Notes: a model not told the origin generated them from the sequence alone. A DNA stretch of 64,000 nucleotides from Vulcanimicrobium winogradskyi (GCA_003134965.1 PLDA01000007.1:186001-250000); one strand, 5' to 3'. Numbered from the stretch's first letter, positions 33,088 to 41,847 are shown. Made by a program: numbers and translations.

Positions 33088-34131
33088 TCAGAACACGGGG
33101 ATGATGTCTTCGGGGCCGATGTGGCCGACGTCGACGCCGTCGAGGTCGAGCTCGGGGATCGCGGGGAACTCGATCCCCCACTCACCGACGATCGCGCGCA
33201 CGCGCGCCAGCGCCGTCTTCCAGTTTTCCGCCTGCTCGTCGTAGGTCAGCACGCCGAGTCCCGCGTCGCGCGCGTGCTGCACGAGCACGCGATGGTTCGG
33301 GAGAAAATAGTCCGGGATATCCCAGAACTGGTTCGGCGGCTCCCACAGGATCATGCTGAGGAACACGAAGCCCGCGCGCAGCTGCTTCGTGATCATCGTC
33401 TTGTACTCGTCGGAGAGTCCGGGCCAGTCGCGCTCGAGCACGGTCAGGCAGATCGCGAGGTGGCGCGCTTCGTCCTGTCCGACCTTCTTGAAGATCTCCT
33501 TGAAGAGCGGGTGCGTCGCTTTCTTCGACATCCCGAAAAAGAGCGTCGACGACGCGACCTCGCCCATCATGAACGAGGTGAACAGAACGCTCAGCGGATA
33601 CTTCGCGAGCGAGGCGCTGTAGCCAGACCAATACCGGCCGCCGTTGTGATAGAGCCAGCCGATGTTGTTCTGCGCGGCTTTCGCGAGATCGCTGGTGGCC
33701 GCGAAGTCCAGCGGCCCGCCCGGCACCAGCTTCTGAATCGCGCGCTGGCAGACTTCCTCGTGGTTCATCTCATCGTGCGTGATCGAGAAGAAGCACTTGC
33801 GGATCGGATCCTCCTGATGCGTCTCGAACGCGTGGATCGTCGCCTTCGCGAACACGGCCGGACCCGAGCCGTCGAAGTTCGCGAGCACCGCGTACCAGTA
33901 CATGATCCCGAGCCGCTGCTCTTCGGTGAAGTCCTCGGCGCGCAGTTCGTCCCACAGAAAGTCGGACGGGTTCCAGACGTGCCGCTTCGAGCGCTCGTAA
34001 AGCTCGGCGAGCTTCGGCGTCTCGACGCGCCACTCCATCGGAAAGATGTTGGGCTGCGGGACTTCCGGATACGGTGTGAACCCTTCGGTCGGGACGACGA
34101 GCCGGTTCTGGTTCGGCGCGGTCATGGCCAT
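33088..34131 (-). CDS. Ferritin-like di-iron protein (R2/AurF-like)
   Basis: A 347-residue helical protein with a carboxylate-bridged di-metal site: Glu121-x2-His124 in HDEMNHEE and Glu221-x2-His224 in GQDEARH, with Glu103 or Glu107 (FETHQED) and Glu191 (MGEVAS) as the other ligands. This two-ExxH arrangement matches ribonucleotide reductase R2, AurF-type N-oxygenases and related oxidases. No tyrosyl-radical position can be assigned by eye, and no nrdA is nearby, so an oxygenase or oxidase is as likely as an RNR subunit. A recognisable promoter and a TetR-type operator precede it. Confidence 0.75.
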   Translation of the reverse strand: MAMTAPNQNRLVVPTEGFTPYPEVPQPNIFPMEWRVETPKLAELYERSKRHVWNPSDFLWDELRAEDFTEEQRLGIMYWYAVLANFDGSGPAVFAKATIHAFETHQEDPIRKCFFSITHDEMNHEEVCQRAIQKLVPGGPLDFAATSDLAKAAQNNIGWLYHNGGRYWSGYSASLAKYPLSVLFTSFMMGEVASSTLFFGMSKKATHPLFKEIFKKVGQDEARHLAICLTVLERDWPGLSDEYKTMITKQLRAGFVFLSMILWEPPNQFWDIPDYFLPNHRVLVQHARDAGLGVLTYDEQAENWKTALARVRAIVGEWGIEFPAIPELDLDGVDVGHIGPEDIIPVF

Positions 34132-34150
34132 CTGCGTGCGATCCTCTCCC

Positions 34151-34201
34151 TACCAAATGGTCGGTTTGCGTGAGTATACCCCGCCGGGGCCTCCGGAACA
34201 A
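34151..34201 (-). promoter_or_regulatory. Promoter and possible TetR operator of the di-iron gene
   Basis: On the minus strand TTGTTC (34201-34196) and TATACT (34178-34173) are 17 bases apart, a standard sigma-70 spacing, pointing at the di-iron gene. Just downstream, AAACCGACCATTTGGTAGG (34169-34151) contains ACC-AAAT-GGT and ACCGACC, similar to ACCGACC/GGTCGGT operators of TetR repressors. A TetR gene lies 1.4 kb away (35516-36103). The repressor-operator link is inference. Confidence 0.45.
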
Positions 34202-34263
34202 CCGGGAGATCGCGGGATTCTGACGGAACGCCGGGCGAGGCAGGCAGCCGCTCGAAGGGATGC

Positions 34264-34923
34264 ATGATGGTCAACGGGATCGACGTCTCCGCGTACCAGC
34301 CGAACGTCAATTTCAGCCAGGTCCACGACGCCGGGTACTCGTTCGTCTACGTCAAGGCAACCGAATCGACGAACTACACGTCGGCCGTGTTCGCGAGCCA
34401 GTGGCAGGGCGCGGCGGCGGCCGGGATGCTGCGCGGGGGCTACCACTTCTTCGATTTCAACGCCGACCCGGCGCAGCAGGCACAGTACTTTCTCGCGGTC
34501 TGCCCGCCCACGAAGGGGGCGCTCCCCCCGATGCTCGATCTCGAGACGACGAGCGGCGTGCCGGCCGCAAACGAAAACGTCGCCAACGTGGCGACCTTTC
34601 TGCACGCGGTCGAGCGCGAGACCGGGGTGCGGTGCGTGCTCTACGTCAACGACGGTTGCTGGTCGGGGACGCTCGGCGCGACGACGGATTTCTCGGGGCA
34701 TCCGTTCTGGGCGCCCTCGTACCTCGGCGGGGTGACGGCGCCCCCGCCGCAGGGCAACACACCACCGATCATGCAGCCGCCTCCGCCGCAGATCACCGCC
34801 TGGAGCACGTGGACCTTCTGGCAGTACAGCCAGAGCGGCGTGGTCGCCGGCATCGACGGCGGCGTCGACCTCGACGTGTTCAACGGGTCGCTCCCCGCGC
34901 TGCAGGCACTCTGCCAGAAGTAG
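34264..34923 (+). CDS. GH25 muramidase (lysozyme) family protein
   Basis: A 219-residue glycoside hydrolase family 25 domain that would cleave the peptidoglycan glycan backbone. The catalytic acids are in place: Asp in GIDVSAYQ near 7 and the DxE pair in PMLDLETTSG near 96-98; GGYHFF and YVNDGCW are also typical. A Pro-rich insert (about 158-178) interrupts the barrel end before WTFWQYSQSG. No signal peptide is visible, so export would need another route, or the enzyme is released by lysis. It starts with ATG-ATG just after the divergent promoter. Confidence 0.86.
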   Translation: MMVNGIDVSAYQPNVNFSQVHDAGYSFVYVKATESTNYTSAVFASQWQGAAAAGMLRGGYHFFDFNADPAQQAQYFLAVCPPTKGALPPMLDLETTSGVPAANENVANVATFLHAVERETGVRCVLYVNDGCWSGTLGATTDFSGHPFWAPSYLGGVTAPPPQGNTPPIMQPPPPQITAWSTWTFWQYSQSGVVAGIDGGVDLDVFNGSLPALQALCQK

Positions 34924-34930
34924 CGGTCGA

Positions 34931-34948
34931 ATCGAACAGGTGTTCGAT
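34931..34948. promoter_or_regulatory. LexA-type (SOS box-like) palindrome
   Basis: ATCGAAC-AGGT-GTTCGAT is a perfect 7-bp inverted repeat whose core CGAACAGGTGTTCG matches the CGAAC(R)N(R)(Y)GTTCG-type LexA box of Gram-positive and actinobacterial SOS genes. It is 27 bases upstream of the 64-residue gene at 34975 and 228 upstream of the XRE regulator. It could instead be that regulator's own operator. Confidence 0.5.
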
Positions 34949-34974
34949 TACGGCAGTCGAAGACCGCGCGTCCG

Positions 34975-35169
34975 ATGGAACCGCACGAACGCTTCCGCCC
35001 TGACCCGGCCACCGTCCCGCCGAGCCTCCACGAGGTGCAGCGCCAGATCGAACGCCTGGATCGCGAGGACCGGGCGATGCTGCGCCCGTGGATCCTCGCC
35101 CGCTACGACGTGCGCGGCTATCGTTCGACCGGCGTCGTCCAGCCGGCCGACGCGCCGTGCAGGCCGTGA
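34975..35169 (+). CDS. Small hypothetical protein
   Basis: A 64-residue open frame, rich in Arg, Glu and Asp, with a helical stretch LHEVQRQIERLDREDRAML at about 17-36 and then RPWILARYDVRGY. No known motif. It has no obvious ribosome site, but it is followed six bases later by the XRE gene and preceded by a LexA-like palindrome, so it may be the first gene of a short regulated unit. It could also be a chance frame. Confidence 0.45.
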   Translation: MEPHERFRPDPATVPPSLHEVQRQIERLDREDRAMLRPWILARYDVRGYRSTGVVQPADAPCRP

Positions 35170-35175
35170 CGCCGG

Positions 35176-35508
35176 ATGCTTGCGAGCACCGTGCTGCGCG
35201 TGGAAAGCTTCGGCGAACGGCTGCGCCGACTGCGCGTCGCGCGCGGCGTCAGCTGCGCGCAGCTCGCGCATCGGGTCGGCGTGACGGAAGGCGCGATCCG
35301 GCAGATGGAGAGCGGTCAGACGAAGATGGCGAGCTTCGTCATCGGGCTGCGCCTCGCGAAAGAGCTCGGGACCGGTGCGTGGCACCTCGCCAACGGCGTG
35401 CCCGACGATGCCGAACCACAGACCGGCCCCGACGCCATCGCGCTGCGCGTCCGCGCGCTGGAAGACCGCATCTCGCTGCTGATCGGCGAACGCGCCCGCG
35501 GGTCGTAG
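35176..35508 (+). CDS. XRE family transcriptional regulator
   Basis: A 110-residue DNA-binding protein with a Cro/C1-type helix-turn-helix at about 11-65: FGERLRRLRVARGVSCAQLAHRVGVTEGAIRQMESGQT. The remaining residues form a short helical tail, ending in a possible coiled coil (ALRVRALEDRISLLIG), which may dimerise. No metal or ligand domain is present. The only candidate operator seen nearby is the CGAAC-GTTCG palindrome upstream. It ends eight bases from the convergent TetR gene. Confidence 0.87.
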   Translation: MLASTVLRVESFGERLRRLRVARGVSCAQLAHRVGVTEGAIRQMESGQTKMASFVIGLRLAKELGTGAWHLANGVPDDAEPQTGPDAIALRVRALEDRISLLIGERARGS

Positions 35509-35515
35509 CCGTCGC

Positions 35516-36103
35516 TCAGCGCGAGGTGATCCCGTCGAACGCGATCGCCACCACCGCGCGCGCGATCGCGCCGCGCGTCAGGTTTCCGCTGCGGTACCAC
35601 TCGACGACGGAATTCGACATTCCGAAGATGAGCCGCGCGGTCAGGCGAGGGTCAATGTCGCCGCGCACGTCGCCGTCGCGCTGCGCCTGGGTGATGATCT
35701 CGGTTACGACGCGGTCGAACGCGCGCCGGCGGTCGACGGCGTTGCGCTCGCTCTTCGACGTACCGTGAATGCGGAACAGCACCGTCAGTTCCGGGAGCAG
35801 GTGCAGGGTGGTGTCGGCGACGCGCTCGACGATGTGCCGCAGCCGGCTGGCGGCCGTCCCTTCGCGCGCGGCCGGCTCGTCGAGGATCGCGAACAGCGCG
35901 TCGAGCGCGCGGCCGAGCCCGCGTTCGAGCAGCGCTTCCTTTCCGCTAACGTGGTGGTAGATCGACGCTTTGGTGATCCCCGCCGCGCGCGCGACATCGT
36001 CCATCGACGCGCCGTCGTAGCCGCGCTCAGCGAAGACGCGCAGGGCGACGTCGGTCAGCGAGTCGATGTCGTACGGCTTGCGCGGTTCCATCGCAACGAT
36101 CAC
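35516..36103 (-). CDS. TetR family transcriptional regulator
   Basis: A 195-residue TetR repressor. The DNA-binding domain is at about 12-60, with LRVFAERGYDGASMDDVARAAGITKASIYHHVSGKEALLERGL, the classic pattern. The C-terminal ligand domain resembles PaaR/FadR-like members. The GTG start at 36103 overlaps the stop of the propeller gene (GTGA); an ATG four codons later is an alternative. Possible targets are the paaN operon and the di-iron gene, whose promoter carries an ACCGACC-type site. Neither is demonstrated. Confidence 0.9.
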   Translation of the reverse strand: MIVAMEPRKPYDIDSLTDVALRVFAERGYDGASMDDVARAAGITKASIYHHVSGKEALLERGLGRALDALFAILDEPAAREGTAASRLRHIVERVADTTLHLLPELTVLFRIHGTSKSERNAVDRRRAFDRVVTEIITQAQRDGDVRGDIDPRLTARLIFGMSNSVVEWYRSGNLTRGAIARAVVAIAFDGITSR

Positions 36104-39100
36104 GGCGACGGCGTCGGTGCGACGATGATTGCATGTGCCGGCAGATCGAGCCTGCGCATCCCGATCGTCCTGCTGAACGCCGTGCCCAAGACCGCCGAGA
36201 TGCGCGCGTACGCCGCGCCGACGTCCGGTTTCAGCGCGTCGAGTGCGGCCTGGTGCTGTTCGAACGGCGGCTGCAGGTTGCCGCCGAACGGGCCCGTCAG
36301 CCCGAAGACGCGCTCGCGAATCCGGTCGGGGCGGCCGATCGAGTCCTCGTCGTGGAGCGAGTTCGACGAGAGCTCGTCGCGCAGCGCGGTGAGCGCGGCA
36401 CGCTCGCCGGGCGCCGGGTGGTGCTTCAACCGGCGGTCGATCTCGTTGAGCGCTTTGTCGATCCCGTCGATCCAGCCGTACAGCGTCGCGAGGTAGGCGT
36501 GCCGCGCCACGCGCTGCTCCGGGGTGAACGGGCTGAACGGATCGTCGACGAGCGCGAACTGCTGCTCGTAGACGTTCGCACCGGCGTGGAGGCGCGCGGT
36601 GTAGCGTCCCGGCAGCGCCTCGGCGCCCTCGGTGGGACCGGCGTTCTGGAACGAGGTACCGAGCCAGCGGGTGGGACCGTTCTCATTACCGCTCCAGGTG
36701 ATCCGGTTGAGCCCGCGGTCGTTGCTGACGAAGAACTTCGCGCGCGGGTCTTTCGGCGGATCGGCGGGATCGAACGGCACGCCGCCTCGCAGGGTGCGCA
36801 CCACCTTGCCGTTCGCGTCGACGATCTCGAACCACGGCCGCGCCGTCGCCTTCGTGCGCTGGTAGAACGTCAGCACGGCGCCGCTCGGCGCATTGGGCCC
36901 GGAGAACTGGTTGGCTGGCAGCGAGTTGCCGTCGCCGGTTTCGACCGACGGCCAAGCCGCCCAGAGCGTCGCCTCGCGAACCGGGAAGAACTGCACGCCG
37001 GCGCGGCGCGCCGCGGCGAGTTGCTGCAGCGCTGCGAGATCGTCGAGGACGTAGAACCCGCGCCCGTGCGTCGCGATCAGCAGGTCGTTCGCCGCCGGAT
37101 GCACGTGGATGTCGTAGACCGGAACGACCGGGAAGCCGGCCCGCAGCCGCTCCCAGCGTCCGCCGCGGTCGTACGAGATCCACAGCGCGTTCTCGGTGCC
37201 CGCGTAGAGCAGGTTCGGCTCGCGGGGATCCTGCCGGATCACGCGGACCGGCGCGTTCGCGGGCAGATTGGCGGAGATCGAGCGCCACGTCGCTCCGTAA
37301 TCGTCGGTGACGAACGCGTACGGCCGGAAGTCGCCGAGATCGTGGCGGTCGAGCAGCGTGAACGCCGTCCCGGCCGCATGCGGGCCGGCCTCGATCACCT
37401 CGACGCGGCCGTACTTCGGCCAGCCGCGCGGCGTGACGCCGGTCCAGTGCGCGCCCCCGTCGCGGGTGACGTGCACGAGCCCGTCGTCGGTGCCGACCCA
37501 GATCACGTTCGCGTCCTTCGGAGAGGGCGCGATCGCGAGCGTCGTATCGTAGTACTCGGCGCCCGAGACGTCGAGGTTGATCGTCCCGCCCGACGCGCGT
37601 TGGTGCTGTTTCTCGTTGCGCGTCAGATCGGGGCTGATCGGCGCCCAGTGCCGGCCGCGGTCGGTGGTCATGAACACGACGTTGCCGCCGAAATAGGCGA
37701 CGTGCCCGTCCTGCGGGGAGAACGCGAGCGGCGCGTTCCAGTTGAAGCGGTACGGCGACTCCGCGAGCGAGGCCGACGACGTGAACACGTCGCGCGGATA
37801 CGGCGAGACGTCGACGCTCTGGCGCGCGGTCCGGTCGTAGATGCCGAGCACGCCGTCCTGGGTGTTCGTCCAGACGAAGTTCGGATCCGACGGATCGGGG
37901 ATCGCATACATGCCGTCGCCGCCCGCGATCGCGAACCAGTCGCGGTTCATCAGACCGATCCCGTTGCGCGCGGTCGTCGGCGCGCACCACGAGCTGTTGT
38001 CCTGCAGGCCGCCGCAGATCAAATACGGCTTCTCATCGGAGAATCCGACGTGGTAGATCTCCGCGAGCGGGATGCGGTCGAGGAACGCCCACGAGTCGCC
38101 GCCGTTGCGGCTGAGGATCACGCCGCCGTCGTTGCCCTCGAGGATCCGCGTCCCGTCGGCCGACCACCACAGCGCGTGGTTGTCGACGTGCACGGAGCCG
38201 GTGAGGTGCTTCCAGGTCCGGCCACCGTCTTTCGAGAGCGTCAGGTACATCGAGACGGCGATGATGCGCTTCTCGTTCCGCGGATCGACGGCGAGGTGAC
38301 TGAAGTAGAACGGACGCTGTTCGGGTGTCGTGTCGCTCGAGACGCGGCGCCAGGTGTCGCCGCCGTCGTCGGAACGCCAAATCGTCCCCTGTTTCGACTG
38401 CACGACCGCGTAGACGCGCTGCGGATCGCGCGGCGCGACCGCGACGCCGATACGTCCGAGCGTATCGGTCGGGAAGCCGTGACCTTGGATCTTCGCCCAG
38501 CTCCGGCCACCGTCGCGCGAACGGTACAATCCGTCGGCGGCACCGCCGCTGGTCGCGATCCACGGCTGTCGCCGGAACTGCCAGATCGCCGCGAAAATCG
38601 TCTGCGGCTGCCTCGGACTCCACGCCAAATCGGCGGCGCCGCTCGACGGTCCGACGTAGAGCGTCTTCGCCCAGTTGCGGCCACCGTCGTCGGTGACGTA
38701 GACGCCGCGCGACGTGCTGTCCTTCCAGGGGTCGCCGAGTGCCGCGACGATCGCGCGCTTGGGGTTCTTCGGATCGACCAGAATCTTCGAAATCAGCGCG
38801 GTATCGGCCAAACCGGCATGCGTCCAGTGCTTCGCACCGTCGCGGGTGAGCCACACGCCGTCACCATACGAGACGTCGTTGCGCGGATTCGCTTCACCGG
38901 TGCCGACCCACACCGTCTTGTCGTCGCTCGGTGCGATCGAGATCGCGCCGATCGCGCCGAATTTCGACGCCGCGTCCCACACCGATTGAAACGACGCGCC
39001 GCCGTCGGTCGACTTGAACACGCCGCCGCCGGCGCCGCCGGCGTAGTACAGCGCCGGATCGCGGTCGCTGCCCGCGACCGCCGCGACGCGTCCGCCCGAC

Positions 39101-39288
39101 GTCGCCGGGCCGATCGCGCGAAACTTCACGCCGTCGGTGTCGGGGCCGGGTGACGGGGTGATCGCCGGCTTCGGCCCCGGCTTGCGGGGCGAAGCGGGCG
39201 TCCCCGGGACCGGCGCCGCGTACGCGGCGACCGAAGACGAAAGCGCCGCAGCCAGCACGGCGGCGGCGACGCAAGAGCCGGCACGCAT
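36100..39288 (-). CDS. Secreted sortilin/BNR-type beta-propeller protein
   Basis: A 1062-residue exported protein with a signal peptide (MRAGSCVAAAVLAAAL to about residue 25). It has at least ten Asp-box (S/T-x-D-G-G-x-x-W) repeats, for example TDDGGRNW, SRDGGRSW, SDDGGDTW, SKDGGRTW and TRDGGAHW, forming one or two large beta-propellers (about 40-720) of the VPS10/BNR type. A beta-sandwich region (about 760-900) and a helical C-terminal region follow. Proteins of this kind are usually surface or periplasmic; the ligand is unknown. I chose the second Met as start because it begins the signal peptide. Confidence 0.86.
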   Translation of the reverse strand: MRAGSCVAAAVLAAALSSSVAAYAAPVPGTPASPRKPGPKPAITPSPGPDTDGVKFRAIGPATSGGRVAAVAGSDRDPALYYAGGAGGGVFKSTDGGASFQSVWDAASKFGAIGAISIAPSDDKTVWVGTGEANPRNDVSYGDGVWLTRDGAKHWTHAGLADTALISKILVDPKNPKRAIVAALGDPWKDSTSRGVYVTDDGGRNWAKTLYVGPSSGAADLAWSPRQPQTIFAAIWQFRRQPWIATSGGAADGLYRSRDGGRSWAKIQGHGFPTDTLGRIGVAVAPRDPQRVYAVVQSKQGTIWRSDDGGDTWRRVSSDTTPEQRPFYFSHLAVDPRNEKRIIAVSMYLTLSKDGGRTWKHLTGSVHVDNHALWWSADGTRILEGNDGGVILSRNGGDSWAFLDRIPLAEIYHVGFSDEKPYLICGGLQDNSSWCAPTTARNGIGLMNRDWFAIAGGDGMYAIPDPSDPNFVWTNTQDGVLGIYDRTARQSVDVSPYPRDVFTSSASLAESPYRFNWNAPLAFSPQDGHVAYFGGNVVFMTTDRGRHWAPISPDLTRNEKQHQRASGGTINLDVSGAEYYDTTLAIAPSPKDANVIWVGTDDGLVHVTRDGGAHWTGVTPRGWPKYGRVEVIEAGPHAAGTAFTLLDRHDLGDFRPYAFVTDDYGATWRSISANLPANAPVRVIRQDPREPNLLYAGTENALWISYDRGGRWERLRAGFPVVPVYDIHVHPAANDLLIATHGRGFYVLDDLAALQQLAAARRAGVQFFPVREATLWAAWPSVETGDGNSLPANQFSGPNAPSGAVLTFYQRTKATARPWFEIVDANGKVVRTLRGGVPFDPADPPKDPRAKFFVSNDRGLNRITWSGNENGPTRWLGTSFQNAGPTEGAEALPGRYTARLHAGANVYEQQFALVDDPFSPFTPEQRVARHAYLATLYGWIDGIDKALNEIDRRLKHHPAPGERAALTALRDELSSNSLHDEDSIGRPDRIRERVFGLTGPFGGNLQPPFEQHQAALDALKPDVGAAYARISAVLGTAFSRTIGMRRLDLPAHAIIVAPTPSP

Positions 39289-39374
39289 CGCGGCGCTCTT
39301 CCGAGCCCACGGCACCGTTCCCCGCCCGACCGCGCGGTAGGGGCGGGCTCGCAGCCGCCGGAAGCCTGCCCGCG

Positions 39375-40385
39375 ATGGCGCTCAGCACCTCGGCCGGAAA
39401 CGAGCTCTCTCGCGACCAGCTGCTCAAGCTCTACCGCGACATGCTCACGCAGCGCGCGGTCGATACGCGCGGCTTCCAGCTCAACCGCCAGGGCAAGATC
39501 GGGATCGCGATGGGCTCGGAAGGGCACGAGGCGGCCCAGGCGGGGGCCGGGCTCGCCTTCGAGCGCGGCAAGGATCTGCTCTACCCGTACTATCGCAACA
39601 CCGGCATCGTGCTCGCCTGCGGCTTACCGCTGGTCGACGTGTTCCGCTCGCAGCTCGCCCGCGCGCAGGACACCTCCGGCGGCCGCTCGATCATCAACCA
39701 CGTCACCGCGAAGGCGCTCGGGATCGCGACGATCTCCTCGATCATCGCCGCGCAGTGCACGCACGCCGTCGGCGCAGCCTGGAAGCTCAAGTACCGCAAC
39801 GAACGCGACCGCGTCGTGTTCTGCCAATTCGGTGAGGGCGCGACCTCGCAAGGCGAGTGGCACGAAGCGCTGAACTTCGCCGCCGTCCACACGCTGCCGG
39901 TGATCTTCCTGTGCGAGAACAACGAGTGGGCGATCTCGACGCACATCAGCAAGCAGATGCGCGTCCCCACCATCGCGACGCGCGCCGCGGCATACGGGAT
40001 CCGCGGCGTGACCGTCGACGGTTTCGATCCGATCGCGGTCTACACGGCGGTGAGCGAAGCGCGCGCCCACGCGGCGGCGGGACACGGCCCGGTCCTGGTC
40101 GAGTCGAAGTGCTACCGCTTCCTCTCGCACACGACCGACGACGACGACCGCACCTATCGCACGCGCGACGAGGTCACCGGACACCGGCCGGACGACCCGG
40201 TGCCCAAGTTCGAGCGCTATCTGCTGGAGCGCGGCGCACTCACCGACGACGACGTGAAGGCGATCAGACGCGAGATCACCGACCTGGTGAACCGCACGAC
40301 CGACGAAGTCGAAGCCGAACCGTACCCCGACGCGAAGTCGCTCTACGGCAACACCTACGCCGGCCCCGACGACGCCTGGGTGTGA
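39375..40385 (+). CDS. 2-oxoacid dehydrogenase E1 component, alpha subunit
   Basis: A 336-residue thiamine-diphosphate enzyme subunit of the branched-chain 2-oxoacid or pyruvate dehydrogenase type. The ThDP/Mg motif is FGEGATSQGEWHEALNFAAVHTLPVIFLCENN, with Glu in place of the usual second Asp of GDG, a variant I recall in some bacterial E1 alphas. The heterotetramer interface YPYYRNTG is also seen. A beta subunit, E2 and E3 would be needed for the complex, but none is adjacent; the next gene is an unrelated membrane protein on the other strand. Confidence 0.9.
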   Translation: MALSTSAGNELSRDQLLKLYRDMLTQRAVDTRGFQLNRQGKIGIAMGSEGHEAAQAGAGLAFERGKDLLYPYYRNTGIVLACGLPLVDVFRSQLARAQDTSGGRSIINHVTAKALGIATISSIIAAQCTHAVGAAWKLKYRNERDRVVFCQFGEGATSQGEWHEALNFAAVHTLPVIFLCENNEWAISTHISKQMRVPTIATRAAAYGIRGVTVDGFDPIAVYTAVSEARAHAAAGHGPVLVESKCYRFLSHTTDDDDRTYRTRDEVTGHRPDDPVPKFERYLLERGALTDDDVKAIRREITDLVNRTTDEVEAEPYPDAKSLYGNTYAGPDDAWV

Positions 40386-40439
40386 CGCCGGATCAGCGTG
40401 GGCTTGCGGTTATCCTTGCTGCATACGCGACCGATCGCG

Positions 40440-40907
40440 TCATGACGGGTGGGCCACCTGGTATACCGTCCAGACCAGAAATGCGATGGCGGCGAATGCC
40501 AGCGCCACGGTGAGCCGGTACGCCCATGCAAGCCGTCCCGCGGACGGCTGACGGCCCGTTACCGCGGCGCGGACCACGACCACGATGTTCGCGGCGGTGA
40601 GAATGCTCACGAACGCGAGGAAGACGAGCGCCCCGACACTCAACTCCACGATCAGGGGAGACAGGGGACGGTTCGTTCGAGCGGCGGACAACGTCGTCAG
40701 CATCGGCGATATCATCGCAATGGCCAACACGGCCGGCATGAACCAGAGATTTCGCCGAGGCCCGGGACCGATGAGCGCGCCGTCCGACCCGATTTGCAGC
40801 GCCATTCGCCGCGGCAATCGCGCGTAACCGACGGCCAACACGACGCTCGCCAGGGCGAGCGCTGCCGCCGCAATCGAGGCTGCCGCTACTCCGACGATGA
40901 CCTGCAT
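40440..40907 (-). CDS. DUF1648-like small membrane protein
   Basis: A 155-residue protein with four predicted helices (about 2-22, 48-68, 80-102, 128-150). The loop YARLPRRMALQIGSDGALIGPGPRRN after helix 1 has the LPxxM...GSDG...P pattern of DUF1648 proteins, as does the protein at 32654. I chose the ATG at 40907 because the first helix begins there; the longer frame adds an unrelated Arg-rich stretch. No partner gene overlaps it and no ribosome site stands out. The function is unknown. Confidence 0.65.
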   Translation of the reverse strand: MQVIVGVAAASIAAAALALASVVLAVGYARLPRRMALQIGSDGALIGPGPRRNLWFMPAVLAIAMISPMLTTLSAARTNRPLSPLIVELSVGALVFLAFVSILTAANIVVVVRAAVTGRQPSAGRLAWAYRLTVALAFAAIAFLVWTVYQVAHPS

Positions 40908-41004
40908 TCGTAATCCCCGTTCTGACCGGCCCAGTTCGTCAGGGACCGCGCCAAGCCATCCGGGAAGACCGCGTCCGTCGCATGGTATGATGGCGGCATG
41001 CTGA

Positions 41005-41136
41005 GCGTTCCGCCGTTCCGGGTCGCCCTCGGAGCTGCGCACGATCAACGAGCGCACGCGCGGCGTCCTCGAACGCCGCGCGGCGCAGTTGCCCCTGCCG
41101 CAGCGAATCGCCTTGCTCGAAGCGCTCGCCGCGTAG
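41005..41136 (+). pseudogene. Possible gene remnant
   Basis: A 43-codon open frame with no start codon after an upstream stop, ending SELRTINERTRGVLERRAAQ and then QLPLPQRIALLEALAA. The composition looks protein-like and helical rather than random. It may be the end of a gene whose 5' part has been lost, or a chance frame in GC-rich DNA. It abuts the stop of the DUF4097 gene on the other strand. Confidence 0.2.
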
Positions 41137-41847
41137 TCAGCGGGTCAGCGTGATCGAGCCGTTTACCGTTTCGAGGGCGAGCTTGCGGGCGCCGTCGCCG
41201 AGCGTCGCGTTCGCCCGGGCGCCGGGTCCGTAGCGAGGACGCTGCACGTCGACGCCTTCGGCGTTGATGCTGCCGGTCAGGGTGCGCGCGGCGAGCTCGA
41301 CGCCGGTGCCGCGCGGCAGGGAGACGTCGATCGAGCCGTTCACCGTCTTCGCGGTCAGCGTGCCGCGCCCGTCCAAGATGCGCACGTGGACGGAGCCGTT
41401 CACCGTCCGCGCAGCGCGCACGTCGCGGCCCTCGACGCGAACGCTTCCGTTGACCGTGCCGGCTTCCGTCATCCCGTCGTTCGTCACGTCGACCGAGCCG
41501 TTCACCGTCCGCGCGTCTACCGTCGCGCCGTGCGGAACGGTGATGTCGAAATCGACGGCCGTGTCGCTGCGGCTATTGCTCTCCGACGTGCGCCGTTCGT
41601 CGCAGCCGCGGTTCGCCTCCGGCGGATACCGCACGCACACGACGATCCCGTCGGGACGGTTCTCGACCTTGATCGCGACCTCGTTCGGATCGCTGCGCTC
41701 GGCGTGCTTGGTGGCGTGAATCGCGAGCCGATCGCCGGTGCGCACGCGCACCTCGCCGTTGACGTCGCGGATCGTCAGCGTCTGCCCGGGCCGGAGGGCT
41801 CCGTCGTACGCGAACGGGACGGAGGCGAGCGCCAAAACTAAAAACAT
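41137..41847 (-). CDS. DUF4097-like beta-helix protein
   Basis: A 236-residue exported protein with a short signal peptide (about 1-13). The mature part is a right-handed beta-helix-like array of the DUF4097 kind, with about six turns marked by TVNGS: ARTVNGSVDV, AGTVNGSVRV, ARTVNGSVHV, AKTVNGSIDV, ARTLTGSINA and LETVNGSITL. DUF4097 proteins are envelope-associated and of unknown role, often near regulators or phage-shock-like genes. It starts nine bases after the NDH-2 stop and is the last gene of a five-gene operon. Confidence 0.82.
   Translation of the reverse strand: MFLVLALASVPFAYDGALRPGQTLTIRDVNGEVRVRTGDRLAIHATKHAERSDPNEVAIKVENRPDGIVVCVRYPPEANRGCDERRTSESNSRSDTAVDFDITVPHGATVDARTVNGSVDVTNDGMTEAGTVNGSVRVEGRDVRAARTVNGSVHVRILDGRGTLTAKTVNGSIDVSLPRGTGVELAARTLTGSINAEGVDVQRPRYGPGARANATLGDGARKLALETVNGSITLTR

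Noticed and set aside
33088..34131. Ribonucleotide reductase small subunit as the definite identity of the di-iron protein
   Set aside because: The two ExxH motifs fit several di-iron families, the radical Tyr cannot be placed, and no large subunit gene is present.
36133..39153. Open frame of over 1000 codons on the plus strand opposite the propeller gene
   Set aside because: It is very rich in Arg, lacks any family motif and mirrors the GC-rich codon pattern of the real gene. The same applies to long antisense frames at 2389-4707, 3156-5774, 11555-13636 and 20484-22517.
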